A DNA stretch of 64,000 bases, taken from positions 310,001 through 374,000 of the forward strand of contig NZ_CP016543.2 of assembly GCF_001687665.2 (NCBI RefSeq). Reading direction: 5' to 3'. The translations under genes and the position numbers were made by a program. The notes below the pieces were generated by a model, which saw only the letters and a program-made list of their open reading frames with translations, had not been told where the DNA came from and made no database searches. This document shows positions 1-9,329 of the stretch, piece by piece. Every line of letters begins with the position of its first letter. Position 1 is the stretch's first letter. This DNA comes from Planococcus donghaensis (GTDB lineage: Bacteria; Bacillota; Bacilli; Bacillales_A; Planococcaceae).

Positions 1-1466
1 GTGAGGAGGTTCATCGTTTAGCGAATGCGCTTATTACAGCAGGTGTTTGCAAAGGTGACCGTGTTTCAAGCTTTCTTTTCAATAATAGTGAACTGCCTAC
101 TGCCCTATTTGCTTGTGCAAAAATTGGAGCTGTTTTCAATCCAATCAACTTCCGCTTAAAGCCTGAAGAACTGAGTTATATACTAGATGATGCAACACCC
201 GAAATTGTCCTTTTTGAAGAAGCATTAAAAGATACAGTCGGAAAAATAGCTGGGCAATTTCCAAGTATTCAATTTTGGTTTATAGACGAAGAGGTGCCTG
301 ATTATGCAGTGAGTTACCAGGAACGAGTTAATGCAGCCATAGCGACAGATCCTTTTGTAGAAGTAGATGAAACAGATATATACGCCATCATGTATACGAG
401 TGGAACGACTGGCCGACCAAAAGGCGTTATCCATTCTCATCGCAATATGGCAGAACAAAGTATGACGTGTATTGCGATGTTGAAATATACGAAAAAAGAT
501 GTAGGTTTAGTAATTGCGCCAATGTTCCATTGTGCGGAATTGCATTGTTGCATCATTCCACGTGTTCAAGCTGGTGCTTCAAGTATTATCATGCATCAAT
601 TCGATCCTCAAGCAACGGTCGATACGGTTGAAAAGGAAAAGGTGACCGTCATGTTCGCAGTACCAACAATGTGGAGCATGATGACAGAGGTGGACGGGGC
701 GAATTCGAAAGTGAAGACCTTGCAACGTGGACTATATGGAGCAGCTCCCATGGCACCTGTTCTCGTAAAGCGAGTTAAAGAAGTGCTTGGCGTTGAGCTA
801 ATTCAGGCGTATGGTCAAACGGAGATGGGACCAGCGATTACTTTTTTAGCTGAAGATGAACAGTTAACTAAAGCAGGGTCTGCTGGAAAACCTGCTTTTA
901 ATCATGAAATTCGAATTGTTCGTCCACAAGACCATGGACCTTCAGAACCAGATGATCAAGTAGACCCATTTGAAGTAGGAGAAATTATTGTTCGAGGTCC
1001 AAGTATGATGTTGGGTTATTTCCATCGACCACAAGCTACAGCTCGTGTGATGTATAAAGGTTGGTATCATACTAGTGACTTAGGTTATATGGATGAAGAA
1101 GGTTATTTGTATGTATCCGATCGAGTCGATGACATGATTATTAGCGGTGGAGAAAATATTTATCCTCGTGAAGTAGAAGATGCCCTTCATGGACATGAAC
1201 TTGTTCAAGATGTTGCGGTATTAGGTATCCCTGATGAGAAATGGGGAGAATCGGTAATGGCATTTATCGTGGTAAAAAATGAGTTGTTGACGGAGGATCA
1301 ATTAGAAGAATATTGTCTGAACAACGAGAATTTAGCACGATTTAAACGCCCTAGAACGTACTATTTTGTTGAGGAATTACCACGTAACGCCAGTGGCAAA
1401 ATACAGAAATTCTTGTTACGTGAACTATACGCAGATAAAAAACCAAAAGAAAATGAAGGAAACTAA
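1..1466 (+). CDS. Fatty-acid/acyl-CoA ligase (AMP-binding), 5' end outside window
   Basis: ANL-superfamily adenylating enzyme that would convert a carboxylic acid to its CoA thioester through an acyl-AMP. The reading frame is open from base 3, so the N-terminus lies upstream of the window. Visible are the P-loop-like YTSGTTGRPKG motif, the YGQTEMGP A5 motif, the YHTSDLG stretch with the ATP-ribose Asp, the SGGENIYPREVE hinge and the C-terminal catalytic Lys in NASGKIQK. The substrate cannot be read from the sequence. The next gene is a hotdog thioesterase starting 28 nt after this stop, so the two are probably co-transcribed. Class assignment is certain; the acid specificity (medium or long chain) is inference. 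Confidence 0.93.
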   Translation, partial: EEVHRLANALITAGVCKGDRVSSFLFNNSELPTALFACAKIGAVFNPINFRLKPEELSYILDDATPEIVLFEEALKDTVGKIAGQFPSIQFWFIDEEVPDYAVSYQERVNAAIATDPFVEVDETDIYAIMYTSGTTGRPKGVIHSHRNMAEQSMTCIAMLKYTKKDVGLVIAPMFHCAELHCCIIPRVQAGASSIIMHQFDPQATVDTVEKEKVTVMFAVPTMWSMMTEVDGANSKVKTLQRGLYGAAPMAPVLVKRVKEVLGVELIQAYGQTEMGPAITFLAEDEQLTKAGSAGKPAFNHEIRIVRPQDHGPSEPDDQVDPFEVGEIIVRGPSMMLGYFHRPQATARVMYKGWYHTSDLGYMDEEGYLYVSDRVDDMIISGGENIYPREVEDALHGHELVQDVAVLGIPDEKWGESVMAFIVVKNELLTEDQLEEYCLNNENLARFKRPRTYYFVEELPRNASGKIQKFLLRELYADKKPKENEGN

Positions 1467-1494
1467 GGTTGTGCGGAAGAAGGAGAATGTTGAC

Positions 1495-1890
1495 GTGGAA
1501 ATGAAGCCAATGAATGAGACCATTATTGGCCTACTAGGAATCGAATTAGGTGAAATGACTTCAGATAAAGCCATGGCTACCATGCCAGTGCACGGTCCTA
1601 CGCACCAAGTTTTTGGTCAACTACATGGAGGGGCATCCGTCGTATTAGCGGAAACCGTTGCAAGTTTTGGGACTTGGAATTTAATCGATCAAGAAAACGA
1701 AATAGCAGTAGGTCTCGAAATTAATGCCAATCATCTACGGGGCAAACGGGATGGAATAGTGACGGCGATCGGTACCCCCTTGCATAAAGGAAGAACCACG
1801 ATGGTTTGGGATGTGAAAATCGTTGATGAAGAAGAAAAGTTGATTTGTGTGTCGAGGTGCACAGTAGCGATTGTTCAAAAGAAAAAGTAG
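1495..1890 (+). CDS. Hotdog-fold acyl-CoA thioesterase (PaaI/YuxO type)
   Basis: 131-residue single hotdog domain, the usual size of PaaI/MenI-type thioesterases that hydrolyse acyl- or aroyl-CoA. The helix motif Q-L-H-G-G (His44) followed by Glu53 in the LAETVAS stretch matches the active-site region of the family. I chose the GTG at 1495 because AGGAGAA ends 7 nt upstream; an upstream in-frame ATG at 1453 overlaps the ligase gene and has no site. Pairing with an acyl-CoA ligase suggests CoA recycling in the same pathway. It could also be a MenI-like 1,4-dihydroxy-2-naphthoyl-CoA thioesterase, which the sequence alone cannot exclude. Confidence 0.85.
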   Translation: MEMKPMNETIIGLLGIELGEMTSDKAMATMPVHGPTHQVFGQLHGGASVVLAETVASFGTWNLIDQENEIAVGLEINANHLRGKRDGIVTAIGTPLHKGRTTMVWDVKIVDEEEKLICVSRCTVAIVQKKK

Positions 1891-1896
1891 TACCAC

Positions 1897-1936
1897 AAAG
1901 AGAATCCCTTGCTCAGAAGAGCGAGGGATTCTCTTT
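1897..1936 (+). terminator. Intrinsic terminator after ligase/thioesterase
   Basis: An 18-bp near-perfect stem (AAAGAGAATCCCTT.. against ..GGGATTCTCTTT, one G-T pair) with an AGAA loop. It ends in a short T stretch and closes the unit started by the acyl-CoA ligase. Confidence 0.8.
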
Positions 1937-2009
1937 GCCTATAATAAGTTTTTCATTTGCAAGCATGTTAGTATAAACAATAAAGAAATGTAAAGAGAGA
2001 GTGGTTTAT

Positions 2010-2972
2010 ATGTTCAATTCTTTGACTGAATTAATGGAAGCAAAAAACTTGAAAGACAAACGTTCGATTCCGTGGAACCAAATTTGTCAAGAAGAGCAAT
2101 TGACTGAGCAATTTATTAAAGAAAATATAGACCAAGTAAATTGGAAGTTAATCTCTGGTCATCAAGAATTATCGGAAAACTTTATTCGGAAATACAAAAA
2201 TCGTTTGTACTGGGATGAAGTGATTCAAACGCAAAAGTTATCGGAAAGTTTTATCGAGAAGTATGCCAATAAAGAGAAATGGCAGCCAGTTGCGATTGAA
2301 GAGTTGAGTAAAAAACAGCAAAAGACATTTGAAAAAGAAAGTCGACCATTTGATGCAACATATTATTGGCAGCTTGTTTCAAAAAAGCAGCAATTAGCAA
2401 ATGCAAAAGGCTTATCACCTATGTTTATCGAAAAACATCAGGATAAATTAGATTGGACAGAGCTTAGTCGTTATCAGCATTTACCGATGCCATTAATTTA
2501 TCGGCATGCTCATCAAGTCGACTGGACGTTAGTTACACGTCATCAAACCCTATCCGAACGCTTTATTGAAAAATACAGCAATCGAGTGGAGTGGGAGACG
2601 ATTTCTTTTCACCAATCTCTGTCCGAACGCTTTATCAATCGCCATCATGGGAAAATGAGTTTTATCTCAGCGCAGGAGAGACGTTCTGAAATGTTCCTTT
2701 ATACGCATTTTGATAAATTGGATCCCGCTTCAATAGTGGAGTATCAGCAATTGGCTAATGTGAAAAGGTACGAACCGTTTGATGTTTATATCCTGACAAA
2801 AGGGGATCAAAAAAAATACATCATGAAATTTCATGAACTGTATGAAGGCTTGGAAGCGATTCGTAAGGTTGATGAAGAAGAGCTGTATGATCACTTAGAA
2901 GAGAATGGGTTGCTAATCGTAATCGAAGAAGATTTTCCGGAGCTAACGATTATTGGGGATATGCGGTTTTAA
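2010..2972 (+). CDS. Repeat protein with ~23-residue W...LSE.FI units
   Basis: 320-residue protein of unknown function. From about residue 20 to 240 it consists of seven to eight tandem units of roughly 23 residues, each with the pattern W-x2-[IV]-x3-Q-x-L-[ST]-E-x-F-I-x-[KR]-[YH]. Clear units start at Trp in [32 protein letters not shown] and WETISFHQ; two middle units carry insertions. The C-terminal ~80 residues are unrelated and acidic. No signal peptide or membrane segment is seen. The ATG at 2010 is preferred over the GTG at 2001, which has nothing usable upstream. It stands alone between two terminated units. Similar repeats occur in proteins of unknown function; I would not assign a role. 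Confidence 0.75.
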   Translation: MFNSLTELMEAKNLKDKRSIPWNQICQEEQLTEQFIKENIDQVNWKLISGHQELSENFIRKYKNRLYWDEVIQTQKLSESFIEKYANKEKWQPVAIEELSKKQQKTFEKESRPFDATYYWQLVSKKQQLANAKGLSPMFIEKHQDKLDWTELSRYQHLPMPLIYRHAHQVDWTLVTRHQTLSERFIEKYSNRVEWETISFHQSLSERFINRHHGKMSFISAQERRSEMFLYTHFDKLDPASIVEYQQLANVKRYEPFDVYILTKGDQKKYIMKFHELYEGLEAIRKVDEEELYDHLEENGLLIVIEEDFPELTIIGDMRF

Positions 2973-3064
2973 TATTCTATTTACAAGGCTCTAACAAGCG
3001 AGCACTGATTTTTAATAAAAAACAGGTTATACTAAATAAAAAAATGAAAGTTGGGATTTTACTC

Positions 3065-4729
3065 ATGGCTTTTACGGATTTATCGATTGCGAGCGCAGCG
3101 ACTATACAACCGATTCTAGAAATTGCAGAACAGGCTGGCATTACAAAAGATGCTTTGGAATTATACGGAAACTTTAAAGCGAAAATCAATGTAGATCAAT
3201 TGCCGCCTGTTCAAAAGTTAGGACAAGTGGTGTTAGTCACAGCGATTAGTCCGACTCCTGCAGGGGAAGGGAAATCTACTGTTACTGTAGGGTTAGCTGA
3301 TGCGTTTAAGCAATTGAAAGAATCAGTTGCGGTAGCTCTTCGTGAACCATCGTTAGGTCCAGTTATGGGTGTGAAAGGCGGCGCGACAGGCGGTGGCTTT
3401 GCACAAGTCTTGCCAATGGAAGACATCAATTTGCATTTTACAGGCGATATTCATGCCATTACTTCAGCAAATAATGCGTTAGCGGCTTTAATCGACAATC
3501 ATTTGCATCAAAACAATGTTTTGAACATTGATCCACGACGCATTACTTGGAAACGGGTGTTGGATATGAATGACCGTGCACTGCGTCAAGTAACGATTGG
3601 CTTAGGCGGTCCGGGACAAGGGATTCCGCGTCAGGACGGTTTTGATATTACTGTGGCCTCAGAAATCATGGCTGTACTATGTTTAGCGACGTCTCTACCT
3701 GATTTGAAAGAGCGGTTAGCACAAATGGTTATTGGCTACACATACGACAGAGAGCCAGTTACAGTTAGAGACCTCGAAGCAGAAGGCGCATTAACGTTAT
3801 TGCTAAAAGAAGCTTTCAAACCAAATTTAGTTCAAACCATTGAAGGAACGCCTGCAATCATTCATGGTGGGCCATTTGCGAATATTGCGCATGGCTGTAA
3901 TTCGCTAATTGCGACAAATACAGCAAGACGGGTAGCGGATATCGTGGTAACAGAAGCGGGATTCGGTGCCGATTTGGGTGCCGAGAAGTTTATGCACATC
4001 AAGTCGAGAAAAGGAGATTTCAATCCTGATGCAGTTGTCATCGTAGCTACTGTCCGAGCGCTTAAAATGCATGGCGGCGTAGCGAAAGATCAGTTAAAAG
4101 AGGCCAATGCGGATGCTGTAAAACGGGGAATGGTCAATTTGGCGAAACATGTGGACACCATTCAACAATTTGGGATTGAACCAGTCGTCGCGTTAAATCG
4201 CTTTGCTGGGGATAGTGAAGAAGAATTAGCGACAGTATTAGAGTGGGCACAACAACAAGGTGTGGCGATTGCTTTAACAGAAGTGTGGGAAAAAGGCGGG
4301 CAAGGTGGACTCGTTTTAGCTAAACTTGTAAAGCAAGAACTGCAGCGGCCGAAAAACTTCCAACTTCTTTACAAAGAAGAAGATTCAATCGAAGACAAAC
4401 TTCGGACAATCGTTCAAAAAGTGTATGGAGGAGCAGATATTCAATTGTCTGATCTTGCCCAAAAGCAGCTTGTTGAATTGAAAAAGTTCGGCTGGGATTC
4501 CTTGCCGATTTGTATGGCGAAAACGCAATATTCATTATCGGATCAGCCTAAATTATTAGGACGTCCAAAAGGATTTACTATTACCATTCGAGAGATTATG
4601 CCGAAATTAGGTGCCGGATTTTTGGTGTGCTTGACGGGTGATATTATGACTATGCCAGGTCTTCCTAAAAAGCCCGCCGCTTTAAGTATGGATGTCACTG
4701 AAAGTGGACAGGCAGTTGGTTTATTTTAA
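3065..4729 (+). CDS. fhs: Formate--tetrahydrofolate ligase
   Basis: Catalyses ATP + formate + THF to 10-formyl-THF, feeding purine and fMet synthesis. 554 residues from the ATG at 3065, the usual length of the family. An in-frame ATG at 3044 would add seven residues without a ribosome binding site. The ATP site PAGEGKST lies at residues 65-72, followed by the [11 protein letters not shown] and HFTGDIHAI stretches typical of Fhs and the C-terminal [19 protein letters not shown] at 3028-3033 could be the -10 box. The gene is monocistronic, closed by a strong terminator. Single-gene fhs is normal in Firmicutes. Confidence 0.97.
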   Translation: MAFTDLSIASAATIQPILEIAEQAGITKDALELYGNFKAKINVDQLPPVQKLGQVVLVTAISPTPAGEGKSTVTVGLADAFKQLKESVAVALREPSLGPVMGVKGGATGGGFAQVLPMEDINLHFTGDIHAITSANNALAALIDNHLHQNNVLNIDPRRITWKRVLDMNDRALRQVTIGLGGPGQGIPRQDGFDITVASEIMAVLCLATSLPDLKERLAQMVIGYTYDREPVTVRDLEAEGALTLLLKEAFKPNLVQTIEGTPAIIHGGPFANIAHGCNSLIATNTARRVADIVVTEAGFGADLGAEKFMHIKSRKGDFNPDAVVIVATVRALKMHGGVAKDQLKEANADAVKRGMVNLAKHVDTIQQFGIEPVVALNRFAGDSEEELATVLEWAQQQGVAIALTEVWEKGGQGGLVLAKLVKQELQRPKNFQLLYKEEDSIEDKLRTIVQKVYGGADIQLSDLAQKQLVELKKFGWDSLPICMAKTQYSLSDQPKLLGRPKGFTITIREIMPKLGAGFLVCLTGDIMTMPGLPKKPAALSMDVTESGQAVGLF

Positions 4730-4763
4730 ATAAAAAAGCTTGGAATTAACACCAAGTTCGTAT

Positions 4764-4806
4764 AAAAGAGGTGTAGGGATGAGTCAATTCCGACACCTCT
4801 TTTTTT
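4764..4806 (+). terminator. Terminator downstream of fhs
   Basis: AAAAGAGGTGT pairs with ACACCTCTTTT around an 18-nt loop, followed by a run of T. Confidence 0.75.
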
Positions 4807-4977
4807 CTACTAACCGACATAAATTGCGTCACTATATTCCTGCTAATATATTCTTTTTAATGTAATTGAACAATCAGTAAAATAAGGCGTGTCATGAAAA
4901 TAGATGGTAGAATATAGGGAATAAGACTGGGCGGCATGAAGCTGCCAGTATAGCTGGACTCTATAGGAGGAACGAAT

Positions 4978-5199
4978 ATGAAATGCCAAATTGCTGTTAC
5001 GGATTTTATAGAACAACAAACAGCGATTTATTTGAAAGTGGAAGTTTATGATCCACAAACAAATAAACGTTATCAAGAAGAACTTCGGTTTTTAGGAGAT
5101 TTGTTGTACGGGGATTTAGTGCATGAAAAAAAATCTCCTTTAACAGAACAATGTCGGCTAGAGACTGTGGCTTATTTGAAATCTTATTTTGATCGATAA
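4978..5199 (+). CDS. Small hypothetical protein, 73 aa
   Basis: A 73-residue soluble protein I do not recognise. It follows a very good ribosome binding site (AGGAGG, 7 nt before the ATG) and sits 16 nt before the DUF4139 gene, so the two are likely co-translated. It is mildly acidic and beta-rich in the first half (short alternating hydrophobic stretches), with a helix-like, Lys/Glu-rich C-terminus. The opposite-strand frame over the same bases lacks any ribosome binding site and is treated as a shadow. Real gene by RBS and context; function unknown. Confidence 0.6.
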   Translation: MKCQIAVTDFIEQQTAIYLKVEVYDPQTNKRYQEELRFLGDLLYGDLVHEKKSPLTEQCRLETVAYLKSYFDR

Positions 5200-5215
5200 A
5201 TAAGGGGGGATTTGA

Positions 5216-6514
5216 ATGGAATTCCAATCAACACACCAACATTTAAGGTCTCAAAGTTTAACCGTTTATAATGATGGATTTGGGTTGGTCAAGGAAATAA
5301 GAGCCGTCCCAACGAACAAAGAAGTGACGGAAATCCAATTTATGAACCTCTCGCCCAAAATTGAAGTAGGTTCTATTTTGGTAGAAGGACTTCATGTATT
5401 GGAACAAAGTTATACATCTGACTTGGTCAGTAAAGCAATATTGTTAGAAAAGTATATTGATGAAATCATAATGGTGAAAAATGAAAAGTTAAACAACTCA
5501 GTGGAGGTTCGATTGCTAAGTAGTTCTGACCATATCATTGGTGAGCGAATGGATACAGGAGAAATCATTCTTGATCCAAGTGGACAATTGGTTTTCCCAG
5601 CGCTACCTGAAGGCTTGTTAACGAGACCAGCATTAGTTTGCCAAATCAAGTCTAATGAATCAGATTCTGAAGTGGGGATTTCTTATTTGACTCAAGGAAT
5701 CGAATGGCGAGCAAACTATGTTGCAAAAGTAAATGGCTCTACATTGGACCTTACTGGATGGTTTCAACTTACCAATACTAGCGGTATGTCCTTTTCGATC
5801 AGTCGGCTTAAGCTGGCTGCAGGAAAAGTAAATCGGTATATAAACACTGAGCCATTATTTGCCCAGTCCAAAGTGTTTTCAGAAGGAGAGTCAGCACCTA
5901 GTTTTCATGAATATAGTTTAGCTGATGCACATGTGTATAGCGTGGATCGTCCAGTGACTATTTCAAACAAACAAACAAAACAAATCAGTTTCTTGAACAT
6001 AATGAAAGTTGTTTTTCGGAAATTATATAAAGTAGATGCACACAGCAATCAGGCGAAAGTTGTCATTGAATTTGATAACTTAGAGACTAACAAGCTAGGG
6101 ATTCCATTGCCTCAAGGAATTTTAAAAGTATATCACCAAGATAAGAATGGAGAAATGGAATTTAGTGGTGAGGACACTTTCAAAAATACAGCGGTGCAAC
6201 AAAAAATATCTTTGACGATAGGTCGAGCCTTCGACATTGTTAGTGAAAGTTGGGAAAAACAGCGTGTTCGAAGCGGCCACTTTGACTGCATTACTTATAT
6301 GTACCAAGTGCATAACCGGAAATCAGAGCACGTCCGAGTGGATGTTAAGCACGAGGTATTTGAACAAATGTGGGAAATGGAGTCCTCTAGCCATGATTAC
6401 GAGCTAAAGCAATCAAATGAATTGGAATTTCGTGTGCACATATCTTCAGGAAAAACAGTGGAAGTAGAGTTTACTTATAAAGTGGATAGAAGGATGGTAG
6501 AACAGCTTAAGTAA
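5216..6514 (+). CDS. DUF4139 domain-containing protein
   Basis: 432 residues. The segment around residues 155-175, with YLTQGIEWRANYVAKV, is the hallmark of DUF4139 (Pfam), a beta-rich domain of unknown function often fused to N-terminal DUF4140. Here only a short N-terminal beta region precedes it. No signal peptide or membrane helix is visible, so it should be cytoplasmic. The start at 5216 has AAGGGGGG 7 nt upstream. It is downstream of a 73-aa hypothetical and 58 nt upstream of a PH-domain protein; whether the three act together is unknown. Confidence 0.75.
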   Translation: MEFQSTHQHLRSQSLTVYNDGFGLVKEIRAVPTNKEVTEIQFMNLSPKIEVGSILVEGLHVLEQSYTSDLVSKAILLEKYIDEIIMVKNEKLNNSVEVRLLSSSDHIIGERMDTGEIILDPSGQLVFPALPEGLLTRPALVCQIKSNESDSEVGISYLTQGIEWRANYVAKVNGSTLDLTGWFQLTNTSGMSFSISRLKLAAGKVNRYINTEPLFAQSKVFSEGESAPSFHEYSLADAHVYSVDRPVTISNKQTKQISFLNIMKVVFRKLYKVDAHSNQAKVVIEFDNLETNKLGIPLPQGILKVYHQDKNGEMEFSGEDTFKNTAVQQKISLTIGRAFDIVSESWEKQRVRSGHFDCITYMYQVHNRKSEHVRVDVKHEVFEQMWEMESSSHDYELKQSNELEFRVHISSGKTVEVEFTYKVDRRMVEQLK

Positions 6515-6572
6515 ATTTTGATAAAATAAGGTTGATAGAACAATCAGTTTAAAAGCAAAGGGGTAGAGAGAC

Positions 6573-7187
6573 ATGTTCAAAAAAATGGCTTCAGAAGCGC
6601 TAGGATTATCGGATATCGGAAAAATAATTGATCCGCAGGACTTTGATAAAACAGACTCAGATGATTACGTTATGCACGAAGATGGGGAGAAAATCTATTT
6701 TTTGATTAAAACAAAAGCCGACGAGTATTGCTTTACAAATCTGGCAATTATTCATGTGGATGGAGATAGTGCAATGTCATCTAAACGAGTATTAAAGCGT
6801 TACACTTATTCGCAGCACACCATTTCAAGTGTCGTATTAGAAACGGCAGGGAAAATTGATTTAGATGTTGAACTTGCCTTTGTTGTAGGAGCAGTGCCTT
6901 TTAAAATTGATGTTCAAAAACAGCAAGCCAATCGTCTAACTGATTTGTACAAATCTTTATTAAGAGTTGCTGAAATTATGCATGAAAATGCCATTATCAC
7001 GAATATGGCAAACGATAGTTTGAATAAGGCGGTCACCGTTTTACAAAATTCAAGAACAAGTGACGTGACGCTGGATGATCAATACTCCAAGCTGACTGAT
7101 TTTGGTTTTACATGGATGACGTCTGTTCGCAATCAATATCATGTAAAAGATTTTGGAGATGTATTTGAAAAGTACATTAACAATTAA
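6573..7187 (+). CDS. Bacterial PH-domain protein (YvbH-like)
   Basis: 204 residues, matching the B. subtilis YvbH arrangement: an N-terminal bacterial pleckstrin-homology domain (about residues 5-125, with IYFLIKTKADEYCFTN and the RVLKRYTYS strand) and a C-terminal helical YvbH-like part. No transmembrane segment. Bacterial PH-like domains of this family form oligomeric shells and have no established ligand. The ATG at 6573 follows GGGGTAGAGAG. The gene is last in a three-gene set and ends at a bidirectional terminator. Confidence 0.8.
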   Translation: MFKKMASEALGLSDIGKIIDPQDFDKTDSDDYVMHEDGEKIYFLIKTKADEYCFTNLAIIHVDGDSAMSSKRVLKRYTYSQHTISSVVLETAGKIDLDVELAFVVGAVPFKIDVQKQQANRLTDLYKSLLRVAEIMHENAIITNMANDSLNKAVTVLQNSRTSDVTLDDQYSKLTDFGFTWMTSVRNQYHVKDFGDVFEKYINN

Positions 7188-7192
7188 AGTGT

Positions 7193-7233
7193 AAAAAAAG
7201 AAGCAAGCCGCGTATGCGACTTGCTTCTTTTTT
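7193..7233. terminator. Bidirectional terminator, PH-domain gene / esterase
   Basis: AAAAAAGAAGCAAG pairs with CTTGCTTCTTTTTT. A-run and T-run flank the stem, so it serves both convergent genes. Confidence 0.85.
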
Positions 7234-8227
7234 ATTTGCTATAAATAGCAAGAAAGTCGATCGTTTTTTTGAGTGTTTCTCTTGCATCATCGGTATATAA
7301 ATCATATTGATAGCCATGTTTCAAATTTTTCTGAGTGTCTTTAAAAAATACAGAAGCGACCTGAACCTCGTAAGACTGTAAAACATCAACTAGTTCAGTA
7401 GATTGAGAGACAAAAGGATCTGCATCCCCAACAGTTATAAAAACAGGTGGGAAGTCTGAATTAATGTGTTGAACGGTAGAAAGTTCATCGATTTTCGCAA
7501 ATGACTCAAAAGGTTCTGCGCCTGTATAGGCTGTTAAATAACGATCGATATTAGGGAAAGCTGTGGCTCTTAATGTATTCATATTGTATATCCCGCATAA
7601 CAACAAGGCTCCTTGAAGTTGGTCGCTAGAGATAGAGGGTCGAATCGCCATCGCAGTAGCGAGTTCCGCATTAGATACAAGAGCGGCAACTTGGCTGGCA
7701 ATCTGTGCCCCTGCGGAATCTCCTCCGATAAATACTCGTTCCATGTCACCGCCGTAGGTGCTAGCGTGAATTTTCATATAAGCAAGTGCCTCATTTGCTT
7801 GAATAATAGGACTTGGATAACGAGTTGCTGGAGCTAAAGAATAATCAATATTCGCTACGACGTATCCAGCATCCGCAAGTGACATGGCGTAATCTTGTCG
7901 ACTTTCTTTAGAACCTCCCACATAACCGCCCCCATGTATCCATAAAACGATAGGCATTGACTCGATTGTTTTTTTAGGATAATAAATATCCAATAGACTA
8001 TTTGAAGAATCGTGATAAGACAAGTTCTTTACGACTGCGACTCGCTTCTCAATTTCATGAATATTGGGAGGGGGACTAAAAGCAGCAGACCCTGATATGT
8101 GAATAGATGCTGAAACATCAGGAGGAGCGGTAGTTTCCTCGAATGCGACCATTATAAAGATTAAAGCTATAAAGAGCGAAGCAATCATCCATTTTTTTTG
8201 AGTTCCACGTTTACTGTTTACTCTCAC
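7232..8227 (-). CDS. Membrane-anchored alpha/beta hydrolase (HSL/esterase-lipase type)
   Basis: 331 residues starting at GTG 8227, with AAAGGACGG 5-6 nt upstream. An N-terminal membrane segment (about residues 13-29) suggests secretion with the catalytic domain outside, anchored or cleaved. The catalytic domain carries the oxyanion HGGG (98-101), the nucleophile motif GDSAG with Ser171, Asp270 in GDADPF and His304 in the KHGYQYD stretch, i.e. a complete triad of the hormone-sensitive-lipase/BD-FAE esterase group. Substrate unknown; probably short acyl esters. It is transcribed alone. Confidence 0.87.
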   Translation of the reverse strand: MRVNSKRGTQKKWMIASLFIALIFIMVAFEETTAPPDVSASIHISGSAAFSPPPNIHEIEKRVAVVKNLSYHDSSNSLLDIYYPKKTIESMPIVLWIHGGGYVGGSKESRQDYAMSLADAGYVVANIDYSLAPATRYPSPIIQANEALAYMKIHASTYGGDMERVFIGGDSAGAQIASQVAALVSNAELATAMAIRPSISSDQLQGALLLCGIYNMNTLRATAFPNIDRYLTAYTGAEPFESFAKIDELSTVQHINSDFPPVFITVGDADPFVSQSTELVDVLQSYEVQVASVFFKDTQKNLKHGYQYDLYTDDARETLKKTIDFLAIYSK

Positions 8228-8479
8228 ACGATCCGTCCTTTAAAGTGGATTTTTACTTGTTGAAGTATGTTGAATATTTGTCCATTCGGGTATAGGTTAA
8301 CTATCTCATTGATTCTGATTTCTTTTCTTATTAATTATGCTAACACGAATGCTATGAATGACCAACGGACTAATTTCGCTGAGTTGAAATATATTTGAAA
8401 TGCCGAACGAGTAAGGTTACAACACAAGAGGGTAAGTTAAGAGGTGCTATTTTTTTGTATTATCGAAAGGAGTGAGTAA

Positions 8480-9217
8480 ATGTTTGGAATACCCGATTTA
8501 ATAGCATTAGTAATATCTGCATTTATTATTTTACCGGTAGTGGTCTTTCTAAGACAATCGGGCTATTTGTTGATGAGCTTGATCTTAGGTGTGAAAAATC
8601 CGAGATTAACGATTGGATCAGGTCCAAGAGTATTCAAAATCGGCTTGTTTGATATACGGAAATATTACCATTTATATAGCTGGTTTTCATATGATTCGCT
8701 AAAACGACAAGGAAAGTTCGCTTATGTCGCCCTTTACGCAAGCCCGATTTTATTAAATACAGTGGTGGCTATTACGTTAAATGCCTTGGTGGCCAACGGC
8801 ATGTTTGAAGATCGTGCTACTTTTTTCAATCGGTTTGTTTTTTATGCATTTTATTTTGTCTTATTTGATGTTATTCCCATGAAGACTGCTAACGGAATGC
8901 CGAATAACGGATTGATTATTTATGAAATGCTTCGTTATGGTAAAAGAACGGATTTTAACAACGAACCTTTTCTTCCCTCTACTTCAGAAGTGGAAGAGCA
9001 ATATACCGAAGATATAGAGAAAATGGAAGAACTTAAAGAACATCAAAAAGATCAAGTAGAACAAGAACGAAAAAACCACAATATCTCTAGATCCGAAGAA
9101 CAAGATCGAAAAGAAGAAATTGAAGAAGACAAAGAAGAAAGCCAAGAAGATCTCGAGGAAATCAAAAATCAAAAGAAAAAACAGTTAGAACAATACGAAG
9201 ATAATATTCCTCGATGA
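8480..9217 (+). CDS. M50/site-2-protease-like membrane protein lacking the zinc site
   Basis: 245 residues. The N-terminal 150 residues are membrane-embedded and laid out like an M50 (site-2) protease: a first helix, then G-V-K-x-P-R-x-T-I-G-x-G-P (37-49), which in M50 enzymes directly follows the HExxH helix, and later D-V-I-P-M...G-M-P-N-N-G (about 131-143), where active enzymes have N-x-P-x-P-L-D-G-G. At the HExGH position this protein has R25-Q-S-G-Y29, and the zinc-binding Asp of the LDGG motif is Asn, so it cannot bind zinc as these proteases do. The last ~85 residues are a charged Glu/Lys coiled coil. AAAGGAG precedes the ATG. The family link is by my own motif alignment. Confidence 0.6.
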   Translation: MFGIPDLIALVISAFIILPVVVFLRQSGYLLMSLILGVKNPRLTIGSGPRVFKIGLFDIRKYYHLYSWFSYDSLKRQGKFAYVALYASPILLNTVVAITLNALVANGMFEDRATFFNRFVFYAFYFVLFDVIPMKTANGMPNNGLIIYEMLRYGKRTDFNNEPFLPSTSEVEEQYTEDIEKMEELKEHQKDQVEQERKNHNISRSEEQDRKEEIEEDKEESQEDLEEIKNQKKKQLEQYEDNIPR

Positions 9218-9329
9218 GAATATATCGAAAAATAAGAATTGTGTAGGCGTGAATGTGGATATCTTTAACCTGGATTACTAGAATGATAAGATTAGCATAT
9301 AGATTTACCCACAAAAGGAGTGCTCCAAA

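Noticed and set aside
3044..3067. Upstream ATG of fhs and a purine-type leader
   Set aside because: No Shine-Dalgarno before 3044, and no riboswitch-like fold between the promoter-like TATACT and the gene.
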